Source of the DNA: Amycolatopsis benzoatilytica AK 16/65
GTDB lineage: Bacteria > Actinomycetota > Actinomycetes > Mycobacteriales > Pseudonocardiaceae
Assembly: GCF_000383915.1 (NCBI RefSeq)
Contig: NZ_KB912942.1
Coordinates: 2,647,194-2,711,193, forward strand
Length of the DNA: 64,000 nucleotides
Reading direction: 5' to 3'
Both the position numbers and the translations under genes were made by a program. The notes beneath the pieces are model-generated. The model did no database searches, was not told the origin of the DNA, and worked only from the letters and a program-made list of their open reading frames with translations. This document shows, in pieces, positions 18,469 to 27,098 of this stretch (the first letter of the stretch is position 1; every line of letters starts with the position of its first letter).

Positions 18469-19680
18469 ACCGTCGAGGCGGCCGGAGTGGCCGGGCAGGA
18501 CCCGGCCGGCGTCGGCACCGAGGACCTGCTCCAGCATCGTCGCGTAGACGTCGCGGAAATCGGTGGTTTCCTTCAGATCGCCGTCGGCCAGGTCGGTCAG
18601 GCTCGGCTCGTCGCCGTGGAAGCCGCCGCGCACCCCGTTGCCGAGCACGAAAACCGGTCCGGCGGTGCCGTGGTCGGTGCCCTCGCTGGCGTTGGCGGTG
18701 ACCCGGCGGCCGAATTCCGAGTAGACGAGCACGACCGCCTGCTTGCCGCGGTCGGTGCGGCCGAGCCGCTGCACGAACGGCGTCAACGCTCCGTCCAGCT
18801 CGGTCAGCAGGCGCTGTTGAGTGCCGCGCTCGTCGGCGTGCGTGTCGAAACCGCCCAGCGACACCGAATACGCACGAGTCGGCACTCCGGCTTCGATCAG
18901 CCCGGCGACGACGTCCAGCTGCGCGGCCAGCGCACCGTCCCGGTGACCGTTCTTGGCCTGGTGTGCACCCTTGGCCGGATGCGCGGCCGCACCCAGCACC
19001 TGCTCGGCCCGGTAGAGGTCCGCGATCGACCGCGCCGCCTTCGCCTGCCAGTAGCCCTCGCCGTTCTGCGCGGTGCCCAGTGCCTGGAAGGCTTTGCCCA
19101 GGGTGCCTTTCGGCACCGTCAAACCGCCGACCGGCATGGACGCCGCGGCGGTCTGGGCACCGGCCAGCATCGGCGGCAGCACCGGCTCGACCGACAACGC
19201 GCGCAACGGGTCGTCGCCCGAAGCGTCGAGCCAGCGGCCGAGCCATCCGGTCGGCACCGGGGTGTCCGGCGACGCGGTCTGCCAGATCGCCATCGAACGG
19301 AAGTGGCTGTGGTCCGGCTTCGGATAGCCGACGCCCCGCACAATCGCCAGCTCCTTGTTGTCCCACAACCCTTTCAGCCCCTTCAAACCGGGGTTGAGGC
19401 CCAGCCCCTCGCCCAGGTCGAGGACTTCGTCCGGTCGGTAGGCAAGCTCCGGCCGGGCACTCTGGTAGGCGCGGTCGCTGGCGGGCACGACGGTGTTGAG
19501 GCCGTCGTTGCCGCCGTACAGCGTCACGACGACCAGGACGCCGTCCTTCGGGTCGAGCGGGGTCTGCTGGGCCGCGGACATCAGGTGCGTCCAGTCGACC
19601 TGGGTGGCACCGGCCGCGAGCGCTCCGGCGGCCGTCACGCCGCTCGCGAGGAGGAATCGCCGACGAGTCAGTTTGTTCAT
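18457..19680 (-). CDS. TAT-exported DUF1501 protein
   Basis: A 407-residue protein with a twin-arginine signal (TRRRFLLASGVTAAGALA). It belongs to DUF1501, an alkaline-phosphatase-superfamily relative: LVVVTLYGGNDGLNTVVP at the start of the mature part, SHFRSMAIWQTASP, and GGFDTHADE. DUF1501 genes almost always pair with a DUF1800 gene, as here 6 bases upstream, suggesting a shared secreted or periplasmic function that is still unknown. Its end overlaps the histidine kinase gene by 12 bases on the other strand. Confidence 0.85.
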   Translation of the reverse strand: MNKLTRRRFLLASGVTAAGALAAGATQVDWTHLMSAAQQTPLDPKDGVLVVVTLYGGNDGLNTVVPASDRAYQSARPELAYRPDEVLDLGEGLGLNPGLKGLKGLWDNKELAIVRGVGYPKPDHSHFRSMAIWQTASPDTPVPTGWLGRWLDASGDDPLRALSVEPVLPPMLAGAQTAAASMPVGGLTVPKGTLGKAFQALGTAQNGEGYWQAKAARSIADLYRAEQVLGAAAHPAKGAHQAKNGHRDGALAAQLDVVAGLIEAGVPTRAYSVSLGGFDTHADERGTQQRLLTELDGALTPFVQRLGRTDRGKQAVVLVYSEFGRRVTANASEGTDHGTAGPVFVLGNGVRGGFHGDEPSLTDLADGDLKETTDFRDVYATMLEQVLGADAGRVLPGHSGRLDGLLA

Positions 19681-19686
19681 GCTCTC

Positions 19687-20985
19687 CTACCCACTCACGA
19701 CGTACTCGGGCGCGCACGCGGCGATAGCCGCCAGCTGCCGGGGATCGTTCGCGACGCCGCCGAGGCAGGCGCGGGTCCGGTCGGACCATCCGTCGACGCC
19801 CAGCAGGTCGCCGATCGCGGCAGGCTTGTCCTGCGCTTTCGCCACCGAGCCGAGGTCGGCGTGCTGGGCGACCAGCTGCGCCAGGTGCAGCCGGGCCAGC
19901 CCGGCCGACGTCGTCAGCCAAGCGCCGCCGGCCGCCCAGCCGCCCACGCTCGGCGGCTCGAACGGCAGTTGGCCCATCCCCCGCAGCCCGGTCAGCAGCT
20001 GTTTCCCGGTCTTGGCGTCCATCGCCGACGGCCGCACCCGCAGCGCGCGCAGCAGTCCGGCCAGCCATTCCACCGGCTGCTTGACCAGGGACGTCGCCGA
20101 GTCGTGGAACGCGTCCTCCTTGACCAGCGCGGTCAGCAGAGACCGGATGTCGCGGCTGGGGCCGTAGGCGGCGACCATCCGGGCCAGCGCGTCCGCGGTC
20201 GGCGGGGTCGCCGAGACGAGCCGGAACCAGAGCCGGCCGACCACGAACGGAGCCGAGGAGGGCCGGGACAGCACGAGGTCGACGAACGAGGGCGCATCGA
20301 AGTTCGCGGTCTGGCCGAGGATGGTCTTCGGGGTCGTGTCGTGCCGGCGGGCCGTCAGGCGAGCTGCGGGGTTCTCGCGGGTCGCGGTCCATCCGGTGAG
20401 GGCGCGCGCGGCTTCCCGGACGTCGGTCTCGCTGTAGTTCCCTACGCCGAGGGTGAACAGCTCCATGAACTCGCGCGCCAGGTTTTCGTTCGGCTTGCCG
20501 GCTTTGTTGCTGTTGCCGTCCAGCCACAGCAGCATCGCCGGGTCGGTGATCATCGCGTGCGCCAGCTGGGTGAAGCTGCCCATGCCGAGCGTGCGCAAGG
20601 TCTGGTTCTGCGTGAGCATCAGCCGCGGGCTGCGCACCTTTTGCTCGCTGGTCGCGAAGTGCCCGTGCCAGAACCAGGTCAGCCGCTCGACCACGGGCAG
20701 GTCGGCGGCCGCCATCCGGTCCAGCCACCAGAGCGCGGCGTGCGAAGCCTGCGCTTGAAGTTGCTGCGCGGCTTGGGCTTTCGCTGTTTTGTCCGCCTTC
20801 GCGGGCCGCTGCGGCGGTGCGCCGACGTCCGGCATCGGCGTCGCCTGGGCACCCGCGTCCGGCCCGGCGGACAGCAGCCGGGCCGTGGTCGCGGCGAACC
20901 CGGCGTCGAGATCTCCCGGCCGAGGACCGAACCCCAGCCGATCGTGCAGACGCCGCACCGCCGCGCGCTCGGAAATGACCGCCAT
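19687..20985 (-). CDS. DUF1800 protein
   Basis: A 432-residue protein. LHDRLGFGPRPGDLDAGF at the N-terminus and the LTWFWHGHFATSEQKV and NENLAREFMELFTLGVGNYSE blocks are the DUF1800 signature. No signal peptide is apparent. Partner DUF1501 follows 6 bases downstream in one operon. The pair is widespread in soil bacteria; its biochemical role is unknown. Confidence 0.85.
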   Translation of the reverse strand: MAVISERAAVRRLHDRLGFGPRPGDLDAGFAATTARLLSAGPDAGAQATPMPDVGAPPQRPAKADKTAKAQAAQQLQAQASHAALWWLDRMAAADLPVVERLTWFWHGHFATSEQKVRSPRLMLTQNQTLRTLGMGSFTQLAHAMITDPAMLLWLDGNSNKAGKPNENLAREFMELFTLGVGNYSETDVREAARALTGWTATRENPAARLTARRHDTTPKTILGQTANFDAPSFVDLVLSRPSSAPFVVGRLWFRLVSATPPTADALARMVAAYGPSRDIRSLLTALVKEDAFHDSATSLVKQPVEWLAGLLRALRVRPSAMDAKTGKQLLTGLRGMGQLPFEPPSVGGWAAGGAWLTTSAGLARLHLAQLVAQHADLGSVAKAQDKPAAIGDLLGVDGWSDRTRACLGGVANDPRQLAAIAACAPEYVVSG

Positions 20986-21068
20986 GCACCGATCATCGGG
21001 AGCGGTCCGGCGGATTGCCAGCTGCCAGGCGCTTCCTTAAGCGGACCCACAGCTTGCCGGCGCGGGCC

Positions 21069-21572
21069 TCAGCCCAGTGCGTCGCGCAGCAGGCGAACCG
21101 CCTTCGGCCCGACGCCGTGCAGCGCGAGGAGTTCGGCGTCCGGCCGCTCGGCGATCTGAGCGAGCGTGGTGATCCCGGCCCCGTGGAGCGCGCGGGTGGC
21201 CGGGCTGCCGATCGCCTTGGGCAGGTCGCCGACTTCTCCCGCCACCGCCAGCCCGGCCGCCGCCACCGGCGCGGCCAGGCGTTTCGGCGCGCGAGACAGC
21301 CACGCCCGGCGCACCCAGTGGTTCAGCTCCTGGCCGTTGAGGTCCGCGATCGGGAGCCGGACCCCGGCGCGGGAAACCCGGCGCGCGCTCGCATGCGCCG
21401 AATGCGCCTCGTCCGCGTCCGACGCAGTCATCCGCAGCACGACTTGCCGATCCGGCCGCAGGGCGGCGAACTCCTTGCCCTGCACGGTGAACGAGACCGT
21501 GCCGCCGTCCGCGGCCTCGGCCGTTTCCGGATAGGACAGTGCCGTCCTGCGCAGCTGGGCCAGCGAGGTCAT
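21069..21572 (-). CDS. MmcQ/YjbR-like protein with C-terminal helix-hairpin-helix
   Basis: A 167-residue protein. Residues ~1-105 match the MmcQ/YjbR (CyaY-like) fold: an LRRTALSYPETAEA opening, then FTVQGKEFAAL, and a C-terminal strand-helix ending in NHWVRRAWLSRAPKRL. Residues ~118-167 contain two helix-hairpin-helix-like turns (LHGAGITTLAQIAE and LHGVGPKAVRLLRDAL), giving a probable DNA-binding tail. Function is unknown; DNA binding is inferred. The 287 bases upstream (21573-21859) contain no convincing gene. Confidence 0.75.
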   Translation of the reverse strand: MTSLAQLRRTALSYPETAEAADGGTVSFTVQGKEFAALRPDRQVVLRMTASDADEAHSAHASARRVSRAGVRLPIADLNGQELNHWVRRAWLSRAPKRLAAPVAAAGLAVAGEVGDLPKAIGSPATRALHGAGITTLAQIAERPDAELLALHGVGPKAVRLLRDALG

Positions 21573-21859
21573 AAGGCCAGGTTGGCACGGCCTGGCCGCC
21601 ACGGCCATCTCGGAGTGGCTCGGACCGCTCCCAGGAAGCCGAACACCGCTGCGCACGAGCTGCTCGACGCCGGGGACCAGCACGTCGTCCTGCCCGGTGA
21701 GGAACCGCGTGGGCGCGGACGGGACGGCGCGGGCCGCCTGCGCCCGCTGCAACCGTTCGCCGCGGTCGATCTCGCGGCGGCCCGGGGCGGCTGTCGAACG
21801 GGCTGTCCGCGGCGGACCCGCTGACTGCGGCGATCGCGGGCATGGTCTCCGCCGGACCG

Positions 21860-22369
21860 CTACCTGCCCGTCCCGCCGGAGGTGAACACCAGCTGACCGT
21901 CGGTCTCCCCGACGGCCCGGAACCCGGCCTTTTCCAGCACCCTTGAGCTGGCCGGGTTCCCGGGCAGCACGTACGCGCGCAGTTCGGCCGCCAGACCGGG
22001 CTCTGGATGTTCCTCGTGCCATCGCCGCAATGCCCGAGCCAGTTCCGTCGCCAACCCCTTGCCCCACGCCGTGCGGGCCAGGACATAGCCGAGCTCCCGG
22101 TGCCCGGTGCGGTGCGCGACCCCGAATCCGGCGCGCCCGAGGAATCCGCCTTCGCCCGCTACTCGCCACTTCGACCAGCCCCGCTGACGGTGCTCGGCGA
22201 TGAACTCCGCCAGCCGGACCCGCGTCGCGGTGCGGTCCTGCGGTCCGCTCGCCATCTGCCGCATCACCGCCTCGTCGGCGTGCAGCGCGGCGAGGTCGTC
22301 GAGGTCCTCCGGAAGCCACGTGGTCAGCCGGAGCCGGGCGGTACGCAGGATTTCCGAGCGACCGGTCAC
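21860..22369 (-). CDS. GNAT-family N-acetyltransferase (RimJ/RimL type)
   Basis: A 169-residue acetyltransferase. It opens with TARLRLTTWLPEDLDDLAALH, typical of RimJ/RimL-like GNAT proteins. The acetyl-CoA loop is in VLARTAWGKGLATELARALRRW, and NPASSRVLEKAGFRAVG is the conserved final motif. The acceptor (protein N-terminus, antibiotic or metabolite) cannot be told. The start is a GTG at 22369 with only a weak upstream purine stretch, so it is less certain than the reading frame. Confidence 0.85.
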   Translation of the reverse strand: MTGRSEILRTARLRLTTWLPEDLDDLAALHADEAVMRQMASGPQDRTATRVRLAEFIAEHRQRGWSKWRVAGEGGFLGRAGFGVAHRTGHRELGYVLARTAWGKGLATELARALRRWHEEHPEPGLAAELRAYVLPGNPASSRVLEKAGFRAVGETDGQLVFTSGGTGR

Positions 22370-22445
22370 CCGGGCATCTTCGCAGGTCAGCGCGTCATCG
22401 TCAGCGGCGCGACACGCGGTTCGCTCCCACCTCTCGCGATACGGC

Positions 22446-22494
22446 CGATTAGGTGTTACCTTAGGTAACAGTGAATCGCGGTAACGCCTAATCG
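22446..22494. promoter_or_regulatory. Nested inverted repeats, probable TetR-type operator
   Basis: A perfect GTTACC-TTA-GGTAAC palindrome (22455-22469) lies inside a longer repeat. Arms CGATTAGGTGTTACC (22446-22460) and GGTAACGCCTAATCG (22480-22494) match at 14 of 15 positions. Three GTTACC half-sites are therefore phased upstream of the AurF-like gene start at 22518. GTTAC-type palindromes are common TetR-family operators; no TetR gene is in the window. Confidence 0.65.
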
Positions 22495-22517
22495 ATGTGG
22501 ATCCGGGAGGACCGAAG

Positions 22518-23432
22518 ATGACCGCCGACGTGCAGCACGCACCGGAAGCAGCCCCGTCCGGCCGGCACGAGACCGCGCAGCGGCTGCTCGATTCCTCCGC
22601 GACGCTCTCCTACGACCCGGCCACCGAAGTGGACTGGGAAACCCCGCTGGACAAGGACTTCCACGGGGCCAGCCCGGAGTGGAGCACGCTCTACGGCACC
22701 CGTTACTGGGCCGAGATGACCCCGGAGCAGCAGAAGGAACTGACCCGCCAGGAGGCGGCGTCGGTGGCGAGCACCGGCATCTGGTTCGAGATGATCCTCC
22801 AGCAGATGGTGCTGCGCGATTTCTACGCGAAGGACCCGACCGACCCGGCGTTCCAGTGGGCGCTGACCGAGATCGCCGACGAATGCCGGCACTCGATCAT
22901 GTTCGCCCGCGGCGCCGCGAAGCTCGGCGCTCCCCCGTACCGTCCGCGCAAGCTCGCCGTCGAACTCGGCCGGGTCTTCAAGGCCACTGCCAGCGGCGAA
23001 GCGGCGTACGCGGCGATTCTGGTGGCCGAAGAGGTCCTCGATGTGATGCAGCGCGACTGGATGCGCGACGAGCGCGTGGTCCCGTTCGTCCGGACCATCA
23101 ACAACATCCACGTGGTCGAAGAGTCGCGGCACATGAAGTTCGCCCGCGACGAGACGCGTAAGCAGTTGGAGGGCGCCGGTTTCGTCCGCCGCCACATCAA
23201 CGCGCTGGTGATCGCCATCGCGTCGTACTTCATCGTCAGCAGCATGGTCAACCGCGACGTGTACCAGCACGCCGGGCTCGACTCCGAGCGCGCGCTGCGC
23301 GAGGCGAAGGCCAACGAGCACCACAAGTCGATGATGCGGTCGAGCTGTGCCGGGCTGATGGAGTTCCTCGGCTCGTGCGGGCTGCTGACCAAGCCGGCAC
23401 TGGTGTTCTACAAGCGAGCGAACCTGATCTGA
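22518..23432 (+). CDS. AurF-like diiron oxygenase family protein
   Basis: A 304-residue protein with two EXXH diiron motifs (ECRH at residues 122-125 and ESRH at 202-205) spaced as in AurF-type (p-aminobenzoate N-oxygenase, PF11583) proteins. A ferritin-like fold is expected, and the C-terminal third is helical with one hydrophobic stretch. I chose the ATG at 22518, preceded by GGGAGG eight bases upstream. The next gene, two bases after the stop, encodes a ferredoxin-fused NADP reductase, the natural electron donor. The same pairing occurs in mycobacteria (Rv0885-FprB, recalled from memory). The substrate is unknown; mycobacterial homologues are not characterised as N-oxygenases. Confidence 0.85.
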   Translation: MTADVQHAPEAAPSGRHETAQRLLDSSATLSYDPATEVDWETPLDKDFHGASPEWSTLYGTRYWAEMTPEQQKELTRQEAASVASTGIWFEMILQQMVLRDFYAKDPTDPAFQWALTEIADECRHSIMFARGAAKLGAPPYRPRKLAVELGRVFKATASGEAAYAAILVAEEVLDVMQRDWMRDERVVPFVRTINNIHVVEESRHMKFARDETRKQLEGAGFVRRHINALVIAIASYFIVSSMVNRDVYQHAGLDSERALREAKANEHHKSMMRSSCAGLMEFLGSCGLLTKPALVFYKRANLI

Positions 23433-23433
23433 C

Positions 23434-24936
23434 ATGGCCTTCGCGATCACTCAGACCTGCTGCAACGACGCGACCTGCGTGTCGGTCTGCCCGGTCAACT
23501 GCATCCACCCGACGCCCGACGAGCCGGACTTCGGCACCACCGAGATGCTTTACGTGGACCCGAAGTCCTGCATCGACTGCGGCGCCTGTGCTGACGCCTG
23601 CCCGGTCGACGCGATCTTCCCGGTCGACCTGCTCACCGATTCGCTGAAGGTGTACGCCGGGATCAACGCGGATTTCTACGCAGACCGCGAGCCGGCCGCC
23701 GCGAACCCGGCGCCGAACTTCCACCGGTGGGGTCCGCCGGCCTTCGACCGGGACATCCCGAGCGACTTCGCGCCCGCGGACATCGCCGTGGTCGGCACCG
23801 GCCCGGCTGGCATGTACGCGGTGGAAGACCTGTTGCTGCACACCAACGCGCGCGTCACGCTCATCGACCGGCTGCCGGTCGCGGGCGGTCTCGTGCGCTA
23901 CGGCGTCGCCCCGGACCACCCGGACACCAAACGGATCGGCGAAGCGTTCGAGCGATTCCACAACCACCCGCGGCTGCGCCTGAAGCTGGGCGTGGAAGTC
24001 GGCCGTCACGTCACCGTGGACGAACTGGCCGCCCGGCACGACGCGGTGATCTACGCCGTCGGCGCGTCCGCCGCGCGCAGCCTGGGCGTCGAGGGCGAAG
24101 ACCTGCCCGGCAGCCTCGCCGCGACCACCGTCGTCGCCTGGTACAACGGCCACCCGGACGTCTCCGCGCACGCGATCGACCTGTCCGCGGAACGAGTCGT
24201 GCTCGTGGGCACCGGCAACGTCGCCCTCGACGTCGCCCGCATCCTCACCGCCGATCCGGACGACCTGGCCGGAACCACGATCGCCCCGCACGCGCTGGAA
24301 CAGTTGCGCTCCAGCAAGGTCCGCGAGGTAGTCCTGCTGGCCCGGCGCGGTCCGGAGGATGCCGCCTACACCTCGCCCGAGCTGATCGCGCTGTCCCAGC
24401 GCGCCGGCGTCCCACTGGTGGTCGACGCCGACGACCCGCGCACCGCCGAGGCGATCGCCGCCGGCACGGGCAAAGCCGCGCTGCTGCGAGGCCTTGCCCA
24501 GGAAACGGTCGACTGGACTGCCCCTCCGGCCGACGGCACCCGCCGGATCGTCCTGCGCTTCCACTCCGCGCCGCTGTCGGTCACCGGCGACCGGCAGGTG
24601 CGCGGGCTGCGCGTCTCCGGCCCCGGGGAGCCGGTCGAGATCGCCGCCGGCCAGGTCGTGCGGGCAGTGGGCTATCGAGGCCGCCCGGTGCCCGGCTTGC
24701 CGTTCGACGACGCTTCCGGAACCGTGCCGCACTCCGCCGGCCGGGTCGAGGGCCGGGCCGGAACGTACGTGGTCGGCTGGATCAAGCGCGGCCCGTCCGG
24801 CGGGATCGGCGCGAACCGGACCTGCGCCCGGGAAACCGTGGCGACGCTGCTGGAGGACATCACCTCCGGCCGGGTCGCGGTCCGCCCGCGCCGCTCGCGA
24901 GTCGCCGCACTGGCCGCCCGGGTCCGCGGCCGGTAA
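23434..24936 (+). CDS. fprB: FprB-type ferredoxin-NADP+ reductase with N-terminal ferredoxin domain
   Basis: A 500-residue fusion. Residues 1-~75 are a bacterial-type ferredoxin with CVSVCPVNC and CIDCGACADACPVD cluster ligands. Residues ~108-500 are an adrenodoxin-reductase-like module: FAD site VGTGPAGMYAVEDLL, GGLVRYGVAPDHP, NADP site VGTGNVALDVARIL and the C-terminal GWIKRGPSGGIGANR. It moves electrons from NADPH to ferredoxin or an attached oxygenase. It starts two bases after the diiron gene, so the two are almost certainly co-translated partners, controlled by the nested operator at 22446-22494. Confidence 0.93.
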   Translation: MAFAITQTCCNDATCVSVCPVNCIHPTPDEPDFGTTEMLYVDPKSCIDCGACADACPVDAIFPVDLLTDSLKVYAGINADFYADREPAAANPAPNFHRWGPPAFDRDIPSDFAPADIAVVGTGPAGMYAVEDLLLHTNARVTLIDRLPVAGGLVRYGVAPDHPDTKRIGEAFERFHNHPRLRLKLGVEVGRHVTVDELAARHDAVIYAVGASAARSLGVEGEDLPGSLAATTVVAWYNGHPDVSAHAIDLSAERVVLVGTGNVALDVARILTADPDDLAGTTIAPHALEQLRSSKVREVVLLARRGPEDAAYTSPELIALSQRAGVPLVVDADDPRTAEAIAAGTGKAALLRGLAQETVDWTAPPADGTRRIVLRFHSAPLSVTGDRQVRGLRVSGPGEPVEIAAGQVVRAVGYRGRPVPGLPFDDASGTVPHSAGRVEGRAGTYVVGWIKRGPSGGIGANRTCARETVATLLEDITSGRVAVRPRRSRVAALAARVRGR

Positions 24937-24992
24937 CCCCAGACTGCTGGCCTCCGCCCCGGCTGCAGGGGGCGCGGGGCGGAGGCCAGCGG

Positions 24993-25256
24993 CTATGCCA
25001 GTTCCTTGAGTTCTTGTTTCTCCGCGAGCAGATGCTGCATGTGCTCGTGCTGCTCGACAAGCTCGCGGTCGTCGCTGTCGGGGGCCTCGGGCGGTTCGGT
25101 CTCGGTCCCTTGCGGCGGGGGCGAAGGCGGGATGGTCAGCCCGCCGCCTCGTCGACCGCCGAAGCTCCCTCCGAAGAACGGGAACACCAGCGCGCCGCCG
25201 AGCAGGGCGAACCCGCTGCCGCCGAGGATCGCATAGAGCACCTGCGTCACGTTCAT
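24993..25256 (-). CDS. Small single-span membrane protein
   Basis: An 87-residue protein: one transmembrane helix (YAILGGSGFALLGGALVFPFF), a Gly/Arg-rich turn, a Pro/Glu-rich linker and a short charged C-terminal helix (LVEQHEHMQHLLAEKQELKEL, a possible coiled coil). No family is recognised. Its ATG overlaps the stop of the upstream membrane-protein gene by four bases, so the two form a coupled unit and may make a complex. Confidence 0.6.
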   Translation of the reverse strand: MNVTQVLYAILGGSGFALLGGALVFPFFGGSFGGRRGGGLTIPPSPPPQGTETEPPEAPDSDDRELVEQHEHMQHLLAEKQELKELA

Positions 25257-25672
25257 GCGCTCGTGGCCTGCTCTTCCGCTTTCGCCTTGCGGCGCCGTTT
25301 CGGGGCGGCCGGGATCCGGGTGCCGGCGTTCATCCGGGCGGCGAAGACCAGCAAACCCACCGCTCCGGAGAGACAGCCCAGCAGCGAGAACCCGGACACG
25401 TCGGCCTTGATCTCCTGCTTCAGCATCGCCATGGCGAACACGGCAAGGAACCCCGCCGCACTGGCCCCGGTCCCTTTGGCCACACCGAGGACCCTGTCGC
25501 GTTCCCATTCGAGGAGCTTGAGGTAATGGTGGTGCGCAGGGTCGACGAACAGCTGCGGCGTCCCGATCCACCGGAACAACAGCACGGCCAGCGGGCCGAC
25601 TACGGTGAATGCGGCGCCGACCGTCACCCATTCCGCCCAGCCGTGCGGCCAGAAATGCGCTGTCGCGGTCAT
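25253..25672 (-). CDS. Hypothetical multi-span membrane protein
   Basis: A 139-residue protein with three to four hydrophobic segments (residues ~15-33, ~66-85 and ~95-112) and a basic C-terminal tail (PKRRRKAKAE). No known domain is seen. It is translationally coupled (ATGA) to the 87-residue single-span protein. The gene lies 66 bases past the stop codon of the MFS exporter, reading the same way, but there is no evidence for a joint function. Confidence 0.6.
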   Translation of the reverse strand: MTATAHFWPHGWAEWVTVGAAFTVVGPLAVLLFRWIGTPQLFVDPAHHHYLKLLEWERDRVLGVAKGTGASAAGFLAVFAMAMLKQEIKADVSGFSLLGCLSGAVGLLVFAARMNAGTRIPAAPKRRRKAKAEEQATSA

Positions 25673-25738
25673 GTCCCGTCCACCTCCCCTGGTCGCGGCT
25701 CATTGTCTGCCCCGCGCCCGACTGGGGCAACACCCCGC

Positions 25739-26941
25739 TCATCGCCCAGCGCAACCCTGCGGGACCGGCACCGCGACGGGCGTTCGCCCGCCCGGTTTCC
25801 GGAACAACGTCGCAGTCCCCCGCTCCACCGCCAGTGCGCCCAGCAAGGTCACCCCGGCGATCACCAGCACCGAAACCGCCACGCCGACCGCCGCCGACAG
25901 CGCACCAAACGCCAGCGGAGCCACCGCCGCGCCGCCGAACAGTCCTAACTGGACCGTCGCGCCCGCTCGGGCGGCCTGGCCGGGCAGCACTCGCATGACC
26001 GCGGTCAGCAGCAGGCCGGTCCAGCCCCATCCACCGGCTACCGCGAGCGCCGCGCCGAGGACGAACGTGACCGGGTGCCCCAGCGAGATCAGCACCAGAC
26101 CGAGCGCGCCACTCGCCATCATCACGGCCACTGCCCGCGGGTTGCGCCGCGGCGCACGGTCGGCGCGGATCCCGGCTGCCACCCGAACCGCGATCGCCAG
26201 CGCGCTCGAAACCGAGAGCATCGTCCCGGCCAGTGCCGGCGACAGGTGCGCGGTCGTGCCGAGCTGCACGAAGAACGACGCCACCGCGTTCGAACCGATC
26301 GTCGCCAGTGCCGCGCCGACGGTCCACCAGACCAAGCCTCGCCCCACCTTCCGTGGCGCAGCCGCTTCGGCGGCAACCGGCGCGGCGATGCCTGCCTTGG
26401 CCAGCGGCGAAACGGCCGCAGCGGCAACCGGTACGACGATCGCCACAATCAGCGCGGCGCGCCAGCCGTAGGGTTCCGCGACCAGTCCGGCCAGCAGGCC
26501 CGGCAGCAGCGGTGCGGCACCGAGCGCGGCACCGGTCAGGCCGGTCGCGACCGACAGCCGGTGATCCGGGATCCGCGCCGCGATGTACCGCGCGGCGGCT
26601 GGTTGGGTCAGTGTGTTGCCCGCACCGGCGAGCAGCAGGGCGATCGCGAGCCCGACGACGCCGCGAGTAGCGAGTACCAGCGCCACCACCGACACCGCGC
26701 ACATCGTCAGCAGCAGGATCGGCACCGGGAACCGGCCGGCGACGCGCCGGGCGACCGGCGAGCCCAAGGCGGTCAACGCGTAGAAGCCGCTCAGCAACAA
26801 GCCGAAACCGACTCCGCTGAGGTGCAGTTCGTGTTCGACCGGGGTGGCCAGCGACGCGACGGTGAACACCGGCGTCATGGCCGCGACGAGACCGAGAACG
26901 ACCGCGCCGAGCCCCGGCCACGGATTCGCGTGCGTGTTCAT
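25739..26941 (-). CDS. MFS transporter (drug/metabolite exporter type)
   Basis: A ~400-residue major facilitator with 12 predicted helices, an RXXGRFP-like cytoplasmic loop (VARRVAGRFPVP) after helix 2, and a YGWRAALIV motif after helix 6, in the style of CynX/NimT or drug-efflux members. I chose the ATG at 26941, at the first hydrophobic domain. It is divergent from the interrupted lysR gene across 81 bases that contain a T-N11-A LysR box, so the exporter is very probably the regulator's target. Confidence 0.85.
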   Translation of the reverse strand: MNTHANPWPGLGAVVLGLVAAMTPVFTVASLATPVEHELHLSGVGFGLLLSGFYALTALGSPVARRVAGRFPVPILLLTMCAVSVVALVLATRGVVGLAIALLLAGAGNTLTQPAAARYIAARIPDHRLSVATGLTGAALGAAPLLPGLLAGLVAEPYGWRAALIVAIVVPVAAAAVSPLAKAGIAAPVAAEAAAPRKVGRGLVWWTVGAALATIGSNAVASFFVQLGTTAHLSPALAGTMLSVSSALAIAVRVAAGIRADRAPRRNPRAVAVMMASGALGLVLISLGHPVTFVLGAALAVAGGWGWTGLLLTAVMRVLPGQAARAGATVQLGLFGGAAVAPLAFGALSAAVGVAVSVLVIAGVTLLGALAVERGTATLFRKPGGRTPVAVPVPQGCAGR

Positions 26942-26986
26942 GGCACCAGCCTTGCGCGGGGACCTGGGTACGAGCCAAGACCCATG

Positions 26987-27007
26987 GTGATTCCTGGCAG
27001 GCATCAC
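26987..27007. promoter_or_regulatory. LysR box (GTGAT-N11-ATCAC) between MFS and lysR genes
   Basis: A perfect inverted repeat with the T-N11-A spacing of LysR-type operators, halfway between the divergent MFS start (26941) and the original lysR start (27023). This supports control of both genes by the LysR protein whose gene is now interrupted. Confidence 0.75.
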
Positions 27008-27022
27008 GAGTACCGTGGCCAG

Positions 27023-27066
27023 GTGCTGGATGTGTCGTCGCGGCTGCTGCGGTATTTCGTGACTGT
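27023..27066 (+). pseudogene. 5' fragment of lysR gene, cut off by the integrative element
   Basis: GTG-started codons giving MLDVSSRLLRYFVT plus the first two bases (GT) of a Val codon. This is the normal start of a LysR-type regulator: helix 1 of the HTH. The sequence resumes exactly in frame at 42589 (GTC GCC GAA GAA, VAEE). Joining the two across GT restores a standard LysR N-terminus, LLRYFVTVAEELHFTQAA. It should be transcribed from the original promoter towards the recombinase gene. Confidence 0.9.
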
Positions 27067-27088
27067 AGCTGTGGATGTTCTAGTGCAC
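27056..27088 (+). other. attL
   Basis: Chromosomal lysR sequence (TTCGTGACT) meets element sequence at the GT dinucleotide 27065-27066. The element half-arm TTCTAGTGCAC lies at 27078-27088, exactly 11 nt from GT. It is the mirror of GTGCACTAGAA in attR, also 11 nt from its GT. The recombinase start codon is only 33 bases from the crossover. Confidence 0.88.
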
Positions 27089-27098
27089 ACTGGATGCC

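Noticed and set aside
21573..21859. 287 bases between the YjbR-like and GNAT genes, with open frames on both strands
   Set aside because: Minus-strand residues such as TRFLTGQDDVLVPG hint at an alpha/beta-hydrolase remnant, but there is no start, domain or ribosome-binding site to support a gene.
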